DNA from: a virus
Reading direction: 5' to 3' (one strand)
DNA: 64,000 nt
IMG/VR virus record: IMGVR_UViG_3300036768_000756
Span: 1 to 64,000 of that record
In this document: positions 23,265-31,073 of the stretch, in pieces
Position numbering within the stretch: position 1 is the first letter of the stretch
Layout: every line of letters begins with the position of its first letter
Position numbers and translations under genes: made by a program
The notes under the pieces: generated by a model
What the model was told of the DNA's origin: nothing
Databases searched by the model: none
The model's input: the letters and a program-made list of their open reading frames with translations, nothing else

Positions 23265-24533
23265 CTACTCGACCCAGATTGCGTACTCAGACTCGATGCC
23301 GCCAGTGCAGCGGCCTTGGATCGTCTGCATGATGATGTTCTCGCGCTCCGAGTATTCCATTGTGATCGCCATGCGCGGGAAATGGAAGATCCATTTGTTC
23401 CCGGTCACTGAGCCGACATCGATCCGCATGCAGAATTTCGTGCCGGCGAACATTTCGCTCAGCATCGTGGCGTCCGGGATCGCACGGTTAGGTGCTATCG
23501 TATCACGGTCCACCGCCATCGTCGCGCGCACGACCGGGTTGCGGCCCGTGATGATCGGACGCAGCGCACCCTGCGAGACAGTGGCATCGTTCACGATCTG
23601 GCGCTCGTTCCCGCTGTCGAAGCTGAATTCTCGGAGTACGATGGTTTGGCCGCCAGACGTGGCACCGTCGAACGAGCCGCCGCCGGCTTGGCCGTCGCCC
23701 GTAAGTGCACCAAAGCCCGTCGAGTCGTAGGCGATAGTAAACTGCGTGGCCGTAGGCGCACCGGTCACGAGGTGGCACCCGTTCACGACCTGCCACGATC
23801 CGGTCAATCCAGTGATTGCCACGAGATGCCCGGTCGACAGACCGTGCGCCGCATCGGTCGTGAACGTGGTCGTGGTGCCGGCCGTAGCGGATGTGAGCCG
23901 CACCGGTGTCGTGATGCGAGCGATGCGGAGCGTGATGTTCCTGAATGCGACTGGACGGATGATCCCGCCGGTGTAGCCGGTGAAGCTACCCTCGTCCTGC
24001 GAGTCCCAGACACCCGCGCCATCGAAGGTCCCCTCCAGGAATCCCTCAGGCCGGCCAGAGATTGTCAGCGACCCGACGACGTCGCGCGCGAACACCCTCG
24101 CCTTGCCATTCTTCGCACCGACCGTTGGCGGGTGGCATCTTGCTGGCGTAGTGGCTCCGTCGATTAGCTCTGTCGGTGTCGCAGGGCGATATATCACCCG
24201 TGCCGTCTGCGTGTGCCGCGCCATGCCAGCGGCAATGAGCATTGCGTCGATCGCGCTCGCGCCATTGCCGGTCACCGAGCCCGCAGTGCCCGAGCCGAAC
24301 ACGGGGAATCGAGCCCGCACGTCCGCGAGCTGCGGACCCACGACCGCATCGATTGGAGACAGCGACCCGCGGATCACGCTGATGGGAATGAGCTGCGGCC
24401 GGGGCTGGATGACGACCGGCTCCAAGAGCGGGAGATCATCGGTGCCGCCAGTGCCGTAGGCCGGGGCGCCTGGGTTGGATTGTAGTTTTGCGACTGCCTG
24501 AACAGATTGGCTGATGGTGACCTGCTTCGCCAT
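23265..24533 (-). CDS. Major tail tube protein
   Basis: A 422-residue beta-rich protein upstream of the chaperones and after the tail-completion genes, the place of the tube subunit. It carries an inserted domain at about 205-290 (TTFTTDAAHGLSTGHLVAI, TQFTIAYDSTGF), a fold common in phage structural proteins that read 'aHGLstGd.V.ItG'. The C-terminus (FPRMAITMEYSERENIIMQT) is conserved. It polymerises around the tape measure to form the tail. Large for a tube protein because of the insertion. Confidence 0.75.
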   Translation of the reverse strand: MAKQVTISQSVQAVAKLQSNPGAPAYGTGGTDDLPLLEPVVIQPRPQLIPISVIRGSLSPIDAVVGPQLADVRARFPVFGSGTAGSVTGNGASAIDAMLIAAGMARHTQTARVIYRPATPTELIDGATTPARCHPPTVGAKNGKARVFARDVVGSLTISGRPEGFLEGTFDGAGVWDSQDEGSFTGYTGGIIRPVAFRNITLRIARITTPVRLTSATAGTTTTFTTDAAHGLSTGHLVAITGLTGSWQVVNGCHLVTGAPTATQFTIAYDSTGFGALTGDGQAGGGSFDGATSGGQTIVLREFSFDSGNERQIVNDATVSQGALRPIITGRNPVVRATMAVDRDTIAPNRAIPDATMLSEMFAGTKFCMRIDVGSVTGNKWIFHFPRMAITMEYSERENIIMQTIQGRCTGGIESEYAIWVE

Positions 24534-24535
24534 GA

Positions 24536-24949
24536 TTATACCTCCGTCCTAATTACGCCCTCGACGGTCAGCATGTCGCGGTGATATAGGATGCGGTATT
24601 CTCTAAGTACGAGATATCCACCGCTATCCGCGCGGAGCACACGCGCCATGAGCGGCGTCGCACCGTATTCGCCAAGGACGCCCATGATCTCCGCATCGAG
24701 GGCAGCTAGCTGCGCGTGATAATCGAGCTCGGACCAGGGCCCGCGCGGCATCCACTCGATGTCGATGTTCGCGGCAATGATGGCCGATCTACCCGCCTGC
24801 GGCTCGTACTCGACCTGATCCATCCAGACGATGCACTCGCCAGGATCCAGCGCGGTCTCGTCGCGGTCGAATCGCACTCGTGTCGCGATACGAGCAGCCA
24901 CTACGGCATCGGCCGCATCACGCAGAATGTCATGCTCCACCGTAGACAC
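24536..24949 (-). CDS. Tail terminator/completion-type protein
   Basis: A 137-residue protein starting at GTG 24949 after AGAGGAGGCAGCCC; the frame continues to an ATG at 24979, but without an RBS. Mixed alpha/beta sequence (DILRDAADAVVAARI, AIIAANIDIEWMPRG). Position just before the tube protein and length near 140 fit the tail terminator that caps the tube and joins the head. It overlaps the upstream gene by 20 bases. The assignment rests on synteny. Confidence 0.6.
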   Translation of the reverse strand: MSTVEHDILRDAADAVVAARIATRVRFDRDETALDPGECIVWMDQVEYEPQAGRSAIIAANIDIEWMPRGPWSELDYHAQLAALDAEIMGVLGEYGATPLMARVLRADSGGYLVLREYRILYHRDMLTVEGVIRTEV

Positions 24950-25526
24950 GGGCTGCCTCCTCTGCGACTCGCGATACAAGCTCGGGCGCGATCTTGCGCA
25001 GCGCGGGTCGCGCCGGCACCGTCACCGACCGCACGAGCCGATATAGCGGCACGATCGTCTTGCCGCGGCGTTGACAGATGATGCCCTTGCGCACGAACGT
25101 GTTGCGGTACGCCCGTGGGGGCCGCCGCTCGACGCCTGCGGCGGTCAGCGCCGCAGGCAGTGGAATCGCCAGATACTGCCCGCGCCGCGGCCGAATCACC
25201 GTCTCGTCTACCGGTCGCCCCTGGGCATCGATGCCCTCGTGCACTCCGGCGTACACCAAAGCCGCGCTGCCTGCCTCGACACCGACGCTCAATCCAACTG
25301 GGCGCCGCTCGACCTGGTAGCCGTACGAACCCATGAGTCGCCCGGTTCGCACGGCCGTACGCTCTGCCGTCGTGCCACCGCGCCGGTATCGCGTCACGAT
25401 GTCCTGCACTGCGCGCCGCCCCTCACGCTCCAGTGCGCGCGCCATCCGCTCACGCCGCTCGGCGCCGTAGCCGGTCATCCACCGGAGCGTGTCCGCGATA
25501 CCGCGCGCGGAGATCGAGAGCCTCAT
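24930..25526 (-). CDS. HK97 gp10-like neck/tail completion protein
   Basis: A 198-residue basic protein after GGAGGGGCGC. ERMARALEREGRRAVQD followed by RTGRLMGSYGYQVE is the pattern of the HK97 gp10/minor tail family, where a helix precedes 'TGrL..S'. The C-terminal extension is Arg-rich. The family sits between the head-tail connector and tail terminator, as here. Start overlaps the upstream stop by 4 bases. Confidence 0.7.
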   Translation of the reverse strand: MRLSISARGIADTLRWMTGYGAERRERMARALEREGRRAVQDIVTRYRRGGTTAERTAVRTGRLMGSYGYQVERRPVGLSVGVEAGSAALVYAGVHEGIDAQGRPVDETVIRPRRGQYLAIPLPAALTAAGVERRPPRAYRNTFVRKGIICQRRGKTIVPLYRLVRSVTVPARPALRKIAPELVSRVAEEAARVYGGA

Positions 25527-26026
25527 GCGCCCCTCCCGAGTTGCTGCCGGAGCACGTCCGGCGGCCCGAATGCCTGCTCGCCCGCGGCCTCCCGCGTCCG
25601 GATCCACCGCGCTGCGGACACGATCGCAGCACGGATCTCCTTGGGCACGCTCGCGACGTCAGCCGCGATGCCCACAGTCGCCGTGATGCGGTACCAGCCG
25701 GGCGGCCAATACCCACTAGCACGTGTCACCAGCCCAGCCTGCGAGTCGACGACGTACGTCGCGGCGTCGACGATGGTCCAGGCCTGGGCGTCGGTGGAGT
25801 ACTCGACTGTGACCGACTGCACCGGACGGCCCGGCACGCGGAGCACATCGAATTCGCCCACGATGTACTGCGTCTGGACGCGCGACGTCGCCACGATGGT
25901 GCGACCAAGCATGCGCTCGACCAGCTCCGTGGCCTGCGCCGCTAGGCGATGCGCCCCGAGGGCATCCTCAAGGCGCATCCCCAGCGCCTGCGCTAGCTCA
26001 GCATCCGTGATCGCGGGCGTGATCAT
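25523..26026 (-). CDS. Head-tail connector (gp6-like)
   Basis: A 167-residue protein beginning MITPAITDAELAQALGM. The N-terminal helices (LAAQATELVERMLGR) and following beta part (VPGRPVQSVTVEYSTDAQAW, GWYRITATVGI) match head-completion/connector proteins that follow the capsid gene ('...a.liE..lgR.i...t'). It probably forms a ring under the portal. The Shine-Dalgarno is weak. Confidence 0.65.
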   Translation of the reverse strand: MITPAITDAELAQALGMRLEDALGAHRLAAQATELVERMLGRTIVATSRVQTQYIVGEFDVLRVPGRPVQSVTVEYSTDAQAWTIVDAATYVVDSQAGLVTRASGYWPPGWYRITATVGIAADVASVPKEIRAAIVSAARWIRTREAAGEQAFGPPDVLRQQLGRGA

Positions 26027-26040
26027 GTCGTGCCCCGATA

Positions 26041-27315
26041 TTACGCCATCTCCAGTACCGCGACCGCCTCGGGCTCCATCAATTTGCCGCCCTTCCGCGA
26101 CCAGATCGCGAAGCCCATGTGCGGCGCGTAGCGTTCTCGCAACGGGATGAGCAGCAGATCGGATCGGTCCACGATGTAATACTGCGCGAGATCCCCGAAC
26201 AGCATGGGCCGCTGCCCCGACGCGACAGCGGGAACGAAGCCGCTTCGGAAAATCGGCCGATCGAAAAGCGTGAGCACGTTCTGCCCCGGCATGAAGATCG
26301 GCCGCTGGGCAGCGTCCTTGAACCGGAGCATTTGCGCGAGCGCGCTGCGGTGAATCAACCACACACCCTGCTCCGCGTACTCTTCGCGCACGGCCGTATA
26401 CAGGTTGACCACATCGTCGTACGAGATGTTGGTCGCGGATCCGGCCGTCACCACGGGCGTGCTTGCATCCGTGAACACGCCTTGCGGCTTTTGGCTCCCA
26501 TCGCCGACGATGAAGGCCTTGTCTTCCGAGAGGGCCTCCTGGCGGGAAATGATATCGGCCAACACGCCCTCCAGATCCACCTCCGCGTCTTCAATCGTGG
26601 CACGAGACGCCACGACATGCCCCGGCTCCCACGGCCATACGCGAATCTCGCGCCGTTGGAATTGCTGTTGCAGTGCCGTGCGCGCTGCGACCGGGTCAAG
26701 GCCTGCATTGCCGGGCCATGTGTCGGTGATCTGCCCGGATACATACTCGCCCGACGGTGCAACGTAGGGCTCTTGATACACATCGCGGCTCGTGCGCCGC
26801 ACCGTGCAGAGTTGCCGCATGAGCCCCGTGCGTCGCCGTGCGATACGTACGGTCGGAGTAAGCTGCGGCGGCACAAGCAAGTCTTCTCCGGTCGCCGACG
26901 GCGGCGCCGCTGTCCATTGCAGCCGCCACCCGACCCCGCTGTCTCCAGCGGCGAGATAGGTCTGCCGCTCTGCTTGGGTCAGCCCGGCCTCGCCCTGCGA
27001 ACACCATGCCCGGAATGCCTCGCCCCACGGGCGCACCGGCTCCTGGGGCTGCATCACGTGCGTGCGCGCCGGGACGGACGCCGTCAACGTCGCCGCCGGC
27101 TGCGGCTGCGTGAGCGCCTCGGCCTGCTGGCGACGCTCTTCGTATTGCCTCAAGCGCGCAGCCCGTGCCTGTGCGGCCTCCATGGCCTGATCGAGCTCCG
27201 CGACCGCGCGCTCGAACTGCTCGACCGCGTCGGATGGCCATTGCTCCCCATAGCGCTGATCGAGCTCGGCCCGCAGCGCGTCCACTTTCGCGACTGCCTC
27301 AGCTAGCATGCTCAT
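26041..27315 (-). CDS. Major capsid protein, HK97 fold
   Basis: A 424-residue protein starting at ATG 27315 after AGGAGGTAACT. Residues 1-75 are a coiled-coil delta domain removed by the protease; the body contains the family signature around FIVGDGSQKPQGVFTD, followed by the strand/helix pattern VNLYTAVREEYAEQGVWL and LFDRPIFRS. Gene order protease-capsid-connector is standard. The right copy (59758-61032) has equal length and very few changes. Confidence 0.92.
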   Translation of the reverse strand: MSMLAEAVAKVDALRAELDQRYGEQWPSDAVEQFERAVAELDQAMEAAQARAARLRQYEERRQQAEALTQPQPAATLTASVPARTHVMQPQEPVRPWGEAFRAWCSQGEAGLTQAERQTYLAAGDSGVGWRLQWTAAPPSATGEDLLVPPQLTPTVRIARRRTGLMRQLCTVRRTSRDVYQEPYVAPSGEYVSGQITDTWPGNAGLDPVAARTALQQQFQRREIRVWPWEPGHVVASRATIEDAEVDLEGVLADIISRQEALSEDKAFIVGDGSQKPQGVFTDASTPVVTAGSATNISYDDVVNLYTAVREEYAEQGVWLIHRSALAQMLRFKDAAQRPIFMPGQNVLTLFDRPIFRSGFVPAVASGQRPMLFGDLAQYYIVDRSDLLLIPLRERYAPHMGFAIWSRKGGKLMEPEAVAVLEMA

Positions 27316-27886
27316 AGTTACCTCCTCTGACCTTCACACGGCGCCAAAGCGCCAGTGCCCGCCGCCTGGCGAGCGTTGTATCGGATGCCGATGCGCCTGC
27401 ACCGGCGTCTGTTGCAATCTGTTCCGCAATCTGTTCAGCGGCCTGCTGCATCTCCGCCGCAATCAACTGCACACGTGCCTGGGAATTCGCGCCCCACGGC
27501 ACGAGCGAAATCTCCTGCAAAAGCGCCTGCTCCACGACCCACGTGCCCATGACGTATTGGGCCGTGATCGGGGCAAAGCCAATCGATGCCTCGCCGATAA
27601 CTCCTCGCGTCACGAGCTCAGATAGGTCCGAGCCGTCGCGCGTATCGGTGAGCGTGGCCTCGAAGTATAGCCCGCGGTCGTCCTGCCGCAGGACATCCGG
27701 GCGTGCGATTGCACGTGTCGCATCGTGATATGCGAGCACCAGGATGCGATCGCGGATCGCTGGCAAAGTGAGCGAACTGGTGAAGGCATTGGGCAACAAA
27801 ACGACCGGCCCCACCGCCTGGCCGTTCGCGCCGGCCGGCCAAAATGGCGTGTTCCACGTTGCGGCATACCCGCCGACTCGGGCCAC
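27299..27886 (-). CDS. Prohead maturation protease (U35 family)
   Basis: A 195-residue serine protease. GTG 27886 is chosen because GAGGA lies 8 bases upstream in both copies; the frame is open to GTG 27916, but that codon lies in the -10 region of a promoter. Catalytic residues are His54 in LAYHD and Ser101 in IGEASIGF, the standard H...S spacing of HK97-type proteases. It cleaves the capsid delta domain. The C-terminal 60 residues are Ala/Gln-rich. It overlaps the capsid start by 17 bases. Confidence 0.88.
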   Translation of the reverse strand: MARVGGYAATWNTPFWPAGANGQAVGPVVLLPNAFTSSLTLPAIRDRILVLAYHDATRAIARPDVLRQDDRGLYFEATLTDTRDGSDLSELVTRGVIGEASIGFAPITAQYVMGTWVVEQALLQEISLVPWGANSQARVQLIAAEMQQAAEQIAEQIATDAGAGASASDTTLARRRALALWRRVKVRGGNYEHAS

Positions 27887-27906
27887 GATAGATATCCTCG
27901 CGGCGC

Positions 27907-27935
27907 GATATTGCACGACAAGTGTGCGTTGTCAA
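27907..27935 (-). promoter_or_regulatory. Internal promoter for protease and capsid genes
   Basis: TTGACA (27935-27930), 17 bases, then AATATC (27912-27907). The -35 overlaps the TGA of the upstream minor head gene. The right unit keeps TTGACA-17-GATATC at 61652-61624 although the spacer sequence differs. It would boost capsid transcription inside the late operon. Confidence 0.5.
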
Positions 27936-28705
27936 GATTTCCCCGAGACGACTGTACGACACCGGCAGTTGGGATGCGCCGGCGGCTCTTCACTTCGGGC
28001 CCACTCGTCGTCGAGGCTCTGCACCTCACGATCGCGCGGCTCGCAGACGGGGCACACGTGCTCGTCGTCCGCCGTGATCCACATGATCTGCGCATTCGGC
28101 CGCGCCTCCCGGAGTGTCTCGTGCCGCGAGATATTCACCGCGCGTGCGGCCTCGGTGCGGGCAATCGTAAGCGCCCGCGAGTACGCCAGCGCCTGCGCGT
28201 AGTCTGCCTGCTCTGCGGGCGAGAGCGTCTCTGCCCTGCGTGCGAGCGCCGCCACCTGCCGCGGGTGTAGCGGCACGATGCGCACGAGCCCGTCGCGGAG
28301 CGCCCGCGGAGATAGGCCCTGGTCGAGTGCATCTACCACTGCCGACCGGATCTCCGTGCGTGTCTCGTCGTCGATGGCGGTCACGAGATCGGCACCGCGC
28401 CGCTCGGCCCAGTCGATCGCGCGCCGGCTGGGAAGGGCGACGCCGCCACCCAGGTCCACTCGCAACGAGCGGATGCCTAGCTTTGCGGCCTTGATGAGCT
28501 GGGCTTGCAGGGCCGCGATGCGCATCCGCGACACTCCGGCCCGTTCGAGCTCGCGCCTCAGTGCCTCGATGTCGCGCGCGGCGAGAGCATCGTCAATACG
28601 CTGCATGTCGACGCGCTGCAGGAGCACCCGGTCGTAGCTCCCCACGGCGCGCCGGATGGCTCGTTCGACGAGGTCGATCGTCTGCCCGACGTGCTCGCCC
28701 GCCAT
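27932..28705 (-). CDS. Minor head protein (SPP1 gp7 / Mu F-like)
   Basis: A 257-residue protein. The N-terminal two thirds are helical and charged. The C-terminal MuF-type domain contains ALTIARTEAARAVNISRHE and the metal-like cluster CPVCEPRD...AHPNCRCRT, hallmarks of the phage head morphogenesis family. It lies between portal and protease in many phages and is packaged in the head, often injected. The right partner at 61649-62422 is nearly identical in the C-terminal domain. Confidence 0.88.
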   Translation of the reverse strand: MAGEHVGQTIDLVERAIRRAVGSYDRVLLQRVDMQRIDDALAARDIEALRRELERAGVSRMRIAALQAQLIKAAKLGIRSLRVDLGGGVALPSRRAIDWAERRGADLVTAIDDETRTEIRSAVVDALDQGLSPRALRDGLVRIVPLHPRQVAALARRAETLSPAEQADYAQALAYSRALTIARTEAARAVNISRHETLREARPNAQIMWITADDEHVCPVCEPRDREVQSLDDEWARSEEPPAHPNCRCRTVVSGKS

Positions 28706-28706
28706 G

Positions 28707-29057
28707 TCATGCCACGGTGATGAGGCCCGCGAGCCCGACGCCGCTTAAGTCGCCGACGGTGAGCTCGACGCGATAGAACCACCGTCCTACTGGGATCGTA
28801 GCGAGTGCCGCGCTTCCCCACTCTGCCTGCGGCGGGTCGGCTGACACTGTGGCCGGTAGCGACGTGCCGGAGCCGCCCACGCTCGCGGAGCAAATAAGCA
28901 CCGCGCTGTCGACGGCGACGGCCTCGCCTGCATCGTCTCGCACCGCGATCACGAGCGAGCCGGGGGCGCTCGGGTGCATGACCAGTGCTCGCCACTCTGG
29001 CGGCTCGCCGCGCAACGCTGACATCGGAATTTCAATCACTCCAGGTCGCGCGCGCAT
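28707..29057 (-). CDS. Small conserved beta-rich protein of the head operon
   Basis: A 116-residue protein after GGTGAGCC. The chain looks like one beta sandwich (GSLVIAVRDDAGEAVAVDSA, ATIPVGRWFYRVELTV). It has one-base spacing to the minor head gene. It may be a decoration or accessory head protein; no family recognised. The right partner is 62424-62774. Confidence 0.65.
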   Translation of the reverse strand: MRARPGVIEIPMSALRGEPPEWRALVMHPSAPGSLVIAVRDDAGEAVAVDSAVLICSASVGGSGTSLPATVSADPPQAEWGSAALATIPVGRWFYRVELTVGDLSGVGLAGLITVA

Positions 29058-29060
29058 GGC

Positions 29061-29420
29061 TCACCTCGTCGGGTAGGTGACACGGATCAGGATCTCCGCG
29101 GTCGGAGTATTGCCCATGGTGTCTGTCGCCTTGACGCGGCAATGGTACGTGTTGCCAAGCCGCTGCGTGCCCGGCAGCACTGCCACGGTCACCGTGTCGC
29201 TCGCGATCACAGTCGGCCCGCCGGCGAGCATGCCCGACGGGTCCGCATCGGTCCGCTTGGCATCGATCACGCGGCACGACCATGTCGCGGACGTCACCGT
29301 GCGCGCCGGATAGACGACCCAGTATGTGTCCCGCACGTCGGGCACGTGCTCGATCGTCGCGTGGTAGTCGAGCGCCCATGCGGGTGTGGCGAGCAGTAGC
29401 ATCAGCAGCATGCGCATCAT
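29061..29420 (-). CDS. Small exported protein within the head operon
   Basis: A 119-residue protein starting at ATG 29420, whose first three bases overlap the portal stop region. Residues 1-16 form a signal peptide (MMRMLLMLLL core, AWA before Leu17). The mature part is a short beta sandwich (YHATIEHVPDVRDTYWVVYP, IASDTVTVAV, NTYHCRVKATD), Ig-like in pattern, with two Cys that could form a disulfide. Export of a protein encoded between portal and minor head genes is unexpected; it may act on the host surface, for example in exclusion. The right partner keeps the signal peptide. Confidence 0.7.
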   Translation of the reverse strand: MMRMLLMLLLATPAWALDYHATIEHVPDVRDTYWVVYPARTVTSATWSCRVIDAKRTDADPSGMLAGGPTVIASDTVTVAVLPGTQRLGNTYHCRVKATDTMGNTPTAEILIRVTYPTR

Positions 29421-30679
29421 GGCTGTGCCTCCACCTGTGTCGGCTCCGTGAGCTCCGAGAGCCCCGACCGCAAGACATCGCCGTCCGATACCCGCGGGAG
29501 CCCCATCATCGAGCGCGCCTCGTTGCGCGTGATCAAGCCAGCGCCCCAGGCTCGTTCCGCGAGCTGCCACTGTGTCGCGCGATGCTCGTCGGCCCCGGCT
29601 AGCTCGGAGAAATCCCACCACAGCTCGACCTGCGATGGGTCCAGTCCATAGAGCGGCGCTAGCTGCGTCTCCAGCATCTGGCCGACGCGGCCCACGAACG
29701 GAATGATCACATCGTGCACCAGGTGCTGCCTCGCTTCACGATAGTTGGCGTACGTCGCGCGCTTGAGTCCGATCACGGCGCTCACCATGATCGGCGGGAC
29801 ACCGAGCACGGAGCAGATGCGAGCCTCCACGTGCGCGAGCAGGTCCGCGACATCGATCTCTTGCGGAGATACGCCGACCTCGCGGACATCGACGCGCGAT
29901 TGCTGGAGCAGCGGGATACCCGCCTGCCGGCCAGATGAGTCGCGCTTGAGTGCTGCCTCGACGCGCATGCGCACGGCCTCAGCCTCCTCGTCGTCGAGGT
30001 CGTCGCGTGTCGTCAGCACGATCTGCCGGAGTCCGCTCCGCGCCACGTCTCCGACATAGCCCATGAGCGCCCGATCGAGCGCGACCTCAGACGCAATCAT
30101 GGTCCATCGCGCGCGCGGCACGAGCGGGTCATCAGTGGCCGGCACGATCGCCCAGAGGAACGTGCCAGGCAGCATGACTTTCGGCCTGCCGGTCGTCGGC
30201 TCACCGTACTCGATCGCTTCGAGAGCGCCCGTCGCGGAATAGCGCTCCTGGGCGAATTGCGACGGCCGCGGCAGAATGTACGCAGGCGTGCCGTCGCCTC
30301 GGAGTACGAGCTCGGCGAAGATGCGCCCCACAAGCCGCTCCTGCGCCACCCACGTGCGGAGCAGCGTGGCGTAGTCGATGTCCGGCGTCGGGTGCCAAAT
30401 CAGGTCCAGGATGGGGTGCTGCTCGACGGGCTGGCCAGCGATCCGGAGTGTAGGTCTCGCGGATGCGGCCACCGTCGCGATGGCCTCGATGCACGCCTCG
30501 ACCAGCGGATGCGTGGCGACGTCGAGATATGATGCCTTCGCCTGGCGGATGGGCTCAGCTAGGCGGAGCACCCGTACTCCGCGGCCCGGCAACGTTGCTG
30601 CCGGCTGCACCGGAGATGCAGCGCGACCACGCCGACCCACCGCGGCGCGGAACCGGTCGAGCCAGGACACCGTCGCCAT
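29417..30679 (-). CDS. Portal protein (HK97 family)
   Basis: A 420-residue protein with the family features: VATHPLVEACIEAIA near the N-terminus, LIWHPTPDIDY, LELVLRGDGTPAYILPR-like wing region, and the C-terminal ICSVLGVPPIMVSA followed by ATYANYREARQH. It forms the ring through which DNA enters and leaves the head. It starts the late operon at ATG 30679; a TATGAT (30697-30692) upstream could be its -10. It diverges from the terminase genes. Confidence 0.93.
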   Translation of the reverse strand: MATVSWLDRFRAAVGRRGRAASPVQPAATLPGRGVRVLRLAEPIRQAKASYLDVATHPLVEACIEAIATVAASARPTLRIAGQPVEQHPILDLIWHPTPDIDYATLLRTWVAQERLVGRIFAELVLRGDGTPAYILPRPSQFAQERYSATGALEAIEYGEPTTGRPKVMLPGTFLWAIVPATDDPLVPRARWTMIASEVALDRALMGYVGDVARSGLRQIVLTTRDDLDDEEAEAVRMRVEAALKRDSSGRQAGIPLLQQSRVDVREVGVSPQEIDVADLLAHVEARICSVLGVPPIMVSAVIGLKRATYANYREARQHLVHDVIIPFVGRVGQMLETQLAPLYGLDPSQVELWWDFSELAGADEHRATQWQLAERAWGAGLITRNEARSMMGLPRVSDGDVLRSGLSELTEPTQVEAQP

Positions 30680-30705
30680 GTGGGCCCGTCTATCATATCG
30701 CCGCG

Positions 30706-30731
30706 CGACATGCTAGTGTTCGGGCATGTCG
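30706..30731. promoter_or_regulatory. Inverted repeat over the small terminase start
   Basis: CGACATGC (30706-30713) and GCATGTCG (30724-30731) are perfect arms around 10 bases. The right arm contains the ATG of the small terminase gene (30726). An extended -10 (TGCTAGTGT, 30711-30719) lies inside it. It could be an operator for terminase and portal transcription or a translation-controlling hairpin. The matching region of the right unit is outside the window. Confidence 0.45.
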
Positions 30732-31073
30732 TTCCGCGATGCACTAACCGAGCATGCCGGTCGTCTCGGGCTCCGAGAGATTGCGGGGCTCTCGGGCACC
30801 TCGAAATCCGAGGCCCGCGAAGCGCTGGCGGACCCGGCCGTACGGCGCGAGTATGAGGCCGCCCGGGCACGCTACATCGACGGGCTCGTGCAGCAGCTAG
30901 AGCGAGCCGCCCGTGCTGGCAATCTCCGGGCCGTACGGGAGCTGATCCGCTTCGCCCGCGGCATCGAGCGGCGCACGTCTCGACGCGAGCGCCGACGTGA
31001 GCGCAGAGACGTGCCCGCGTCGCTACGGAAGTGGCCGCATGCAGTCGTTCTCCCAGGCCGCCGGCCGAGCTGA
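30726..31073 (+). CDS. Small terminase subunit candidate
   Basis: A 115-residue basic helical protein directly before the large terminase, overlapping it by 35 bases. The N-terminus (LGLREIAGLSGTSKSEAREAL) looks like a short HTH, followed by an Arg-rich region (ERRTSRRERRRERRD). Position, size and charge fit the DNA-recognition subunit that selects packaging sites. No Shine-Dalgarno precedes ATG 30726, so a leaderless mRNA is possible. The assignment rests on context more than sequence. Confidence 0.6.
   Translation: MSFRDALTEHAGRLGLREIAGLSGTSKSEAREALADPAVRREYEAARARYIDGLVQQLERAARAGNLRAVRELIRFARGIERRTSRRERRRERRDVPASLRKWPHAVVLPGRRPS

Noticed and set aside
26119-27306. Plus-strand 395-residue open frame opposite the capsid gene
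   Set aside because: Antisense by-product of high GC at third positions. The capsid frame is certain and no ribosome site is present. The right-unit equivalent is broken.
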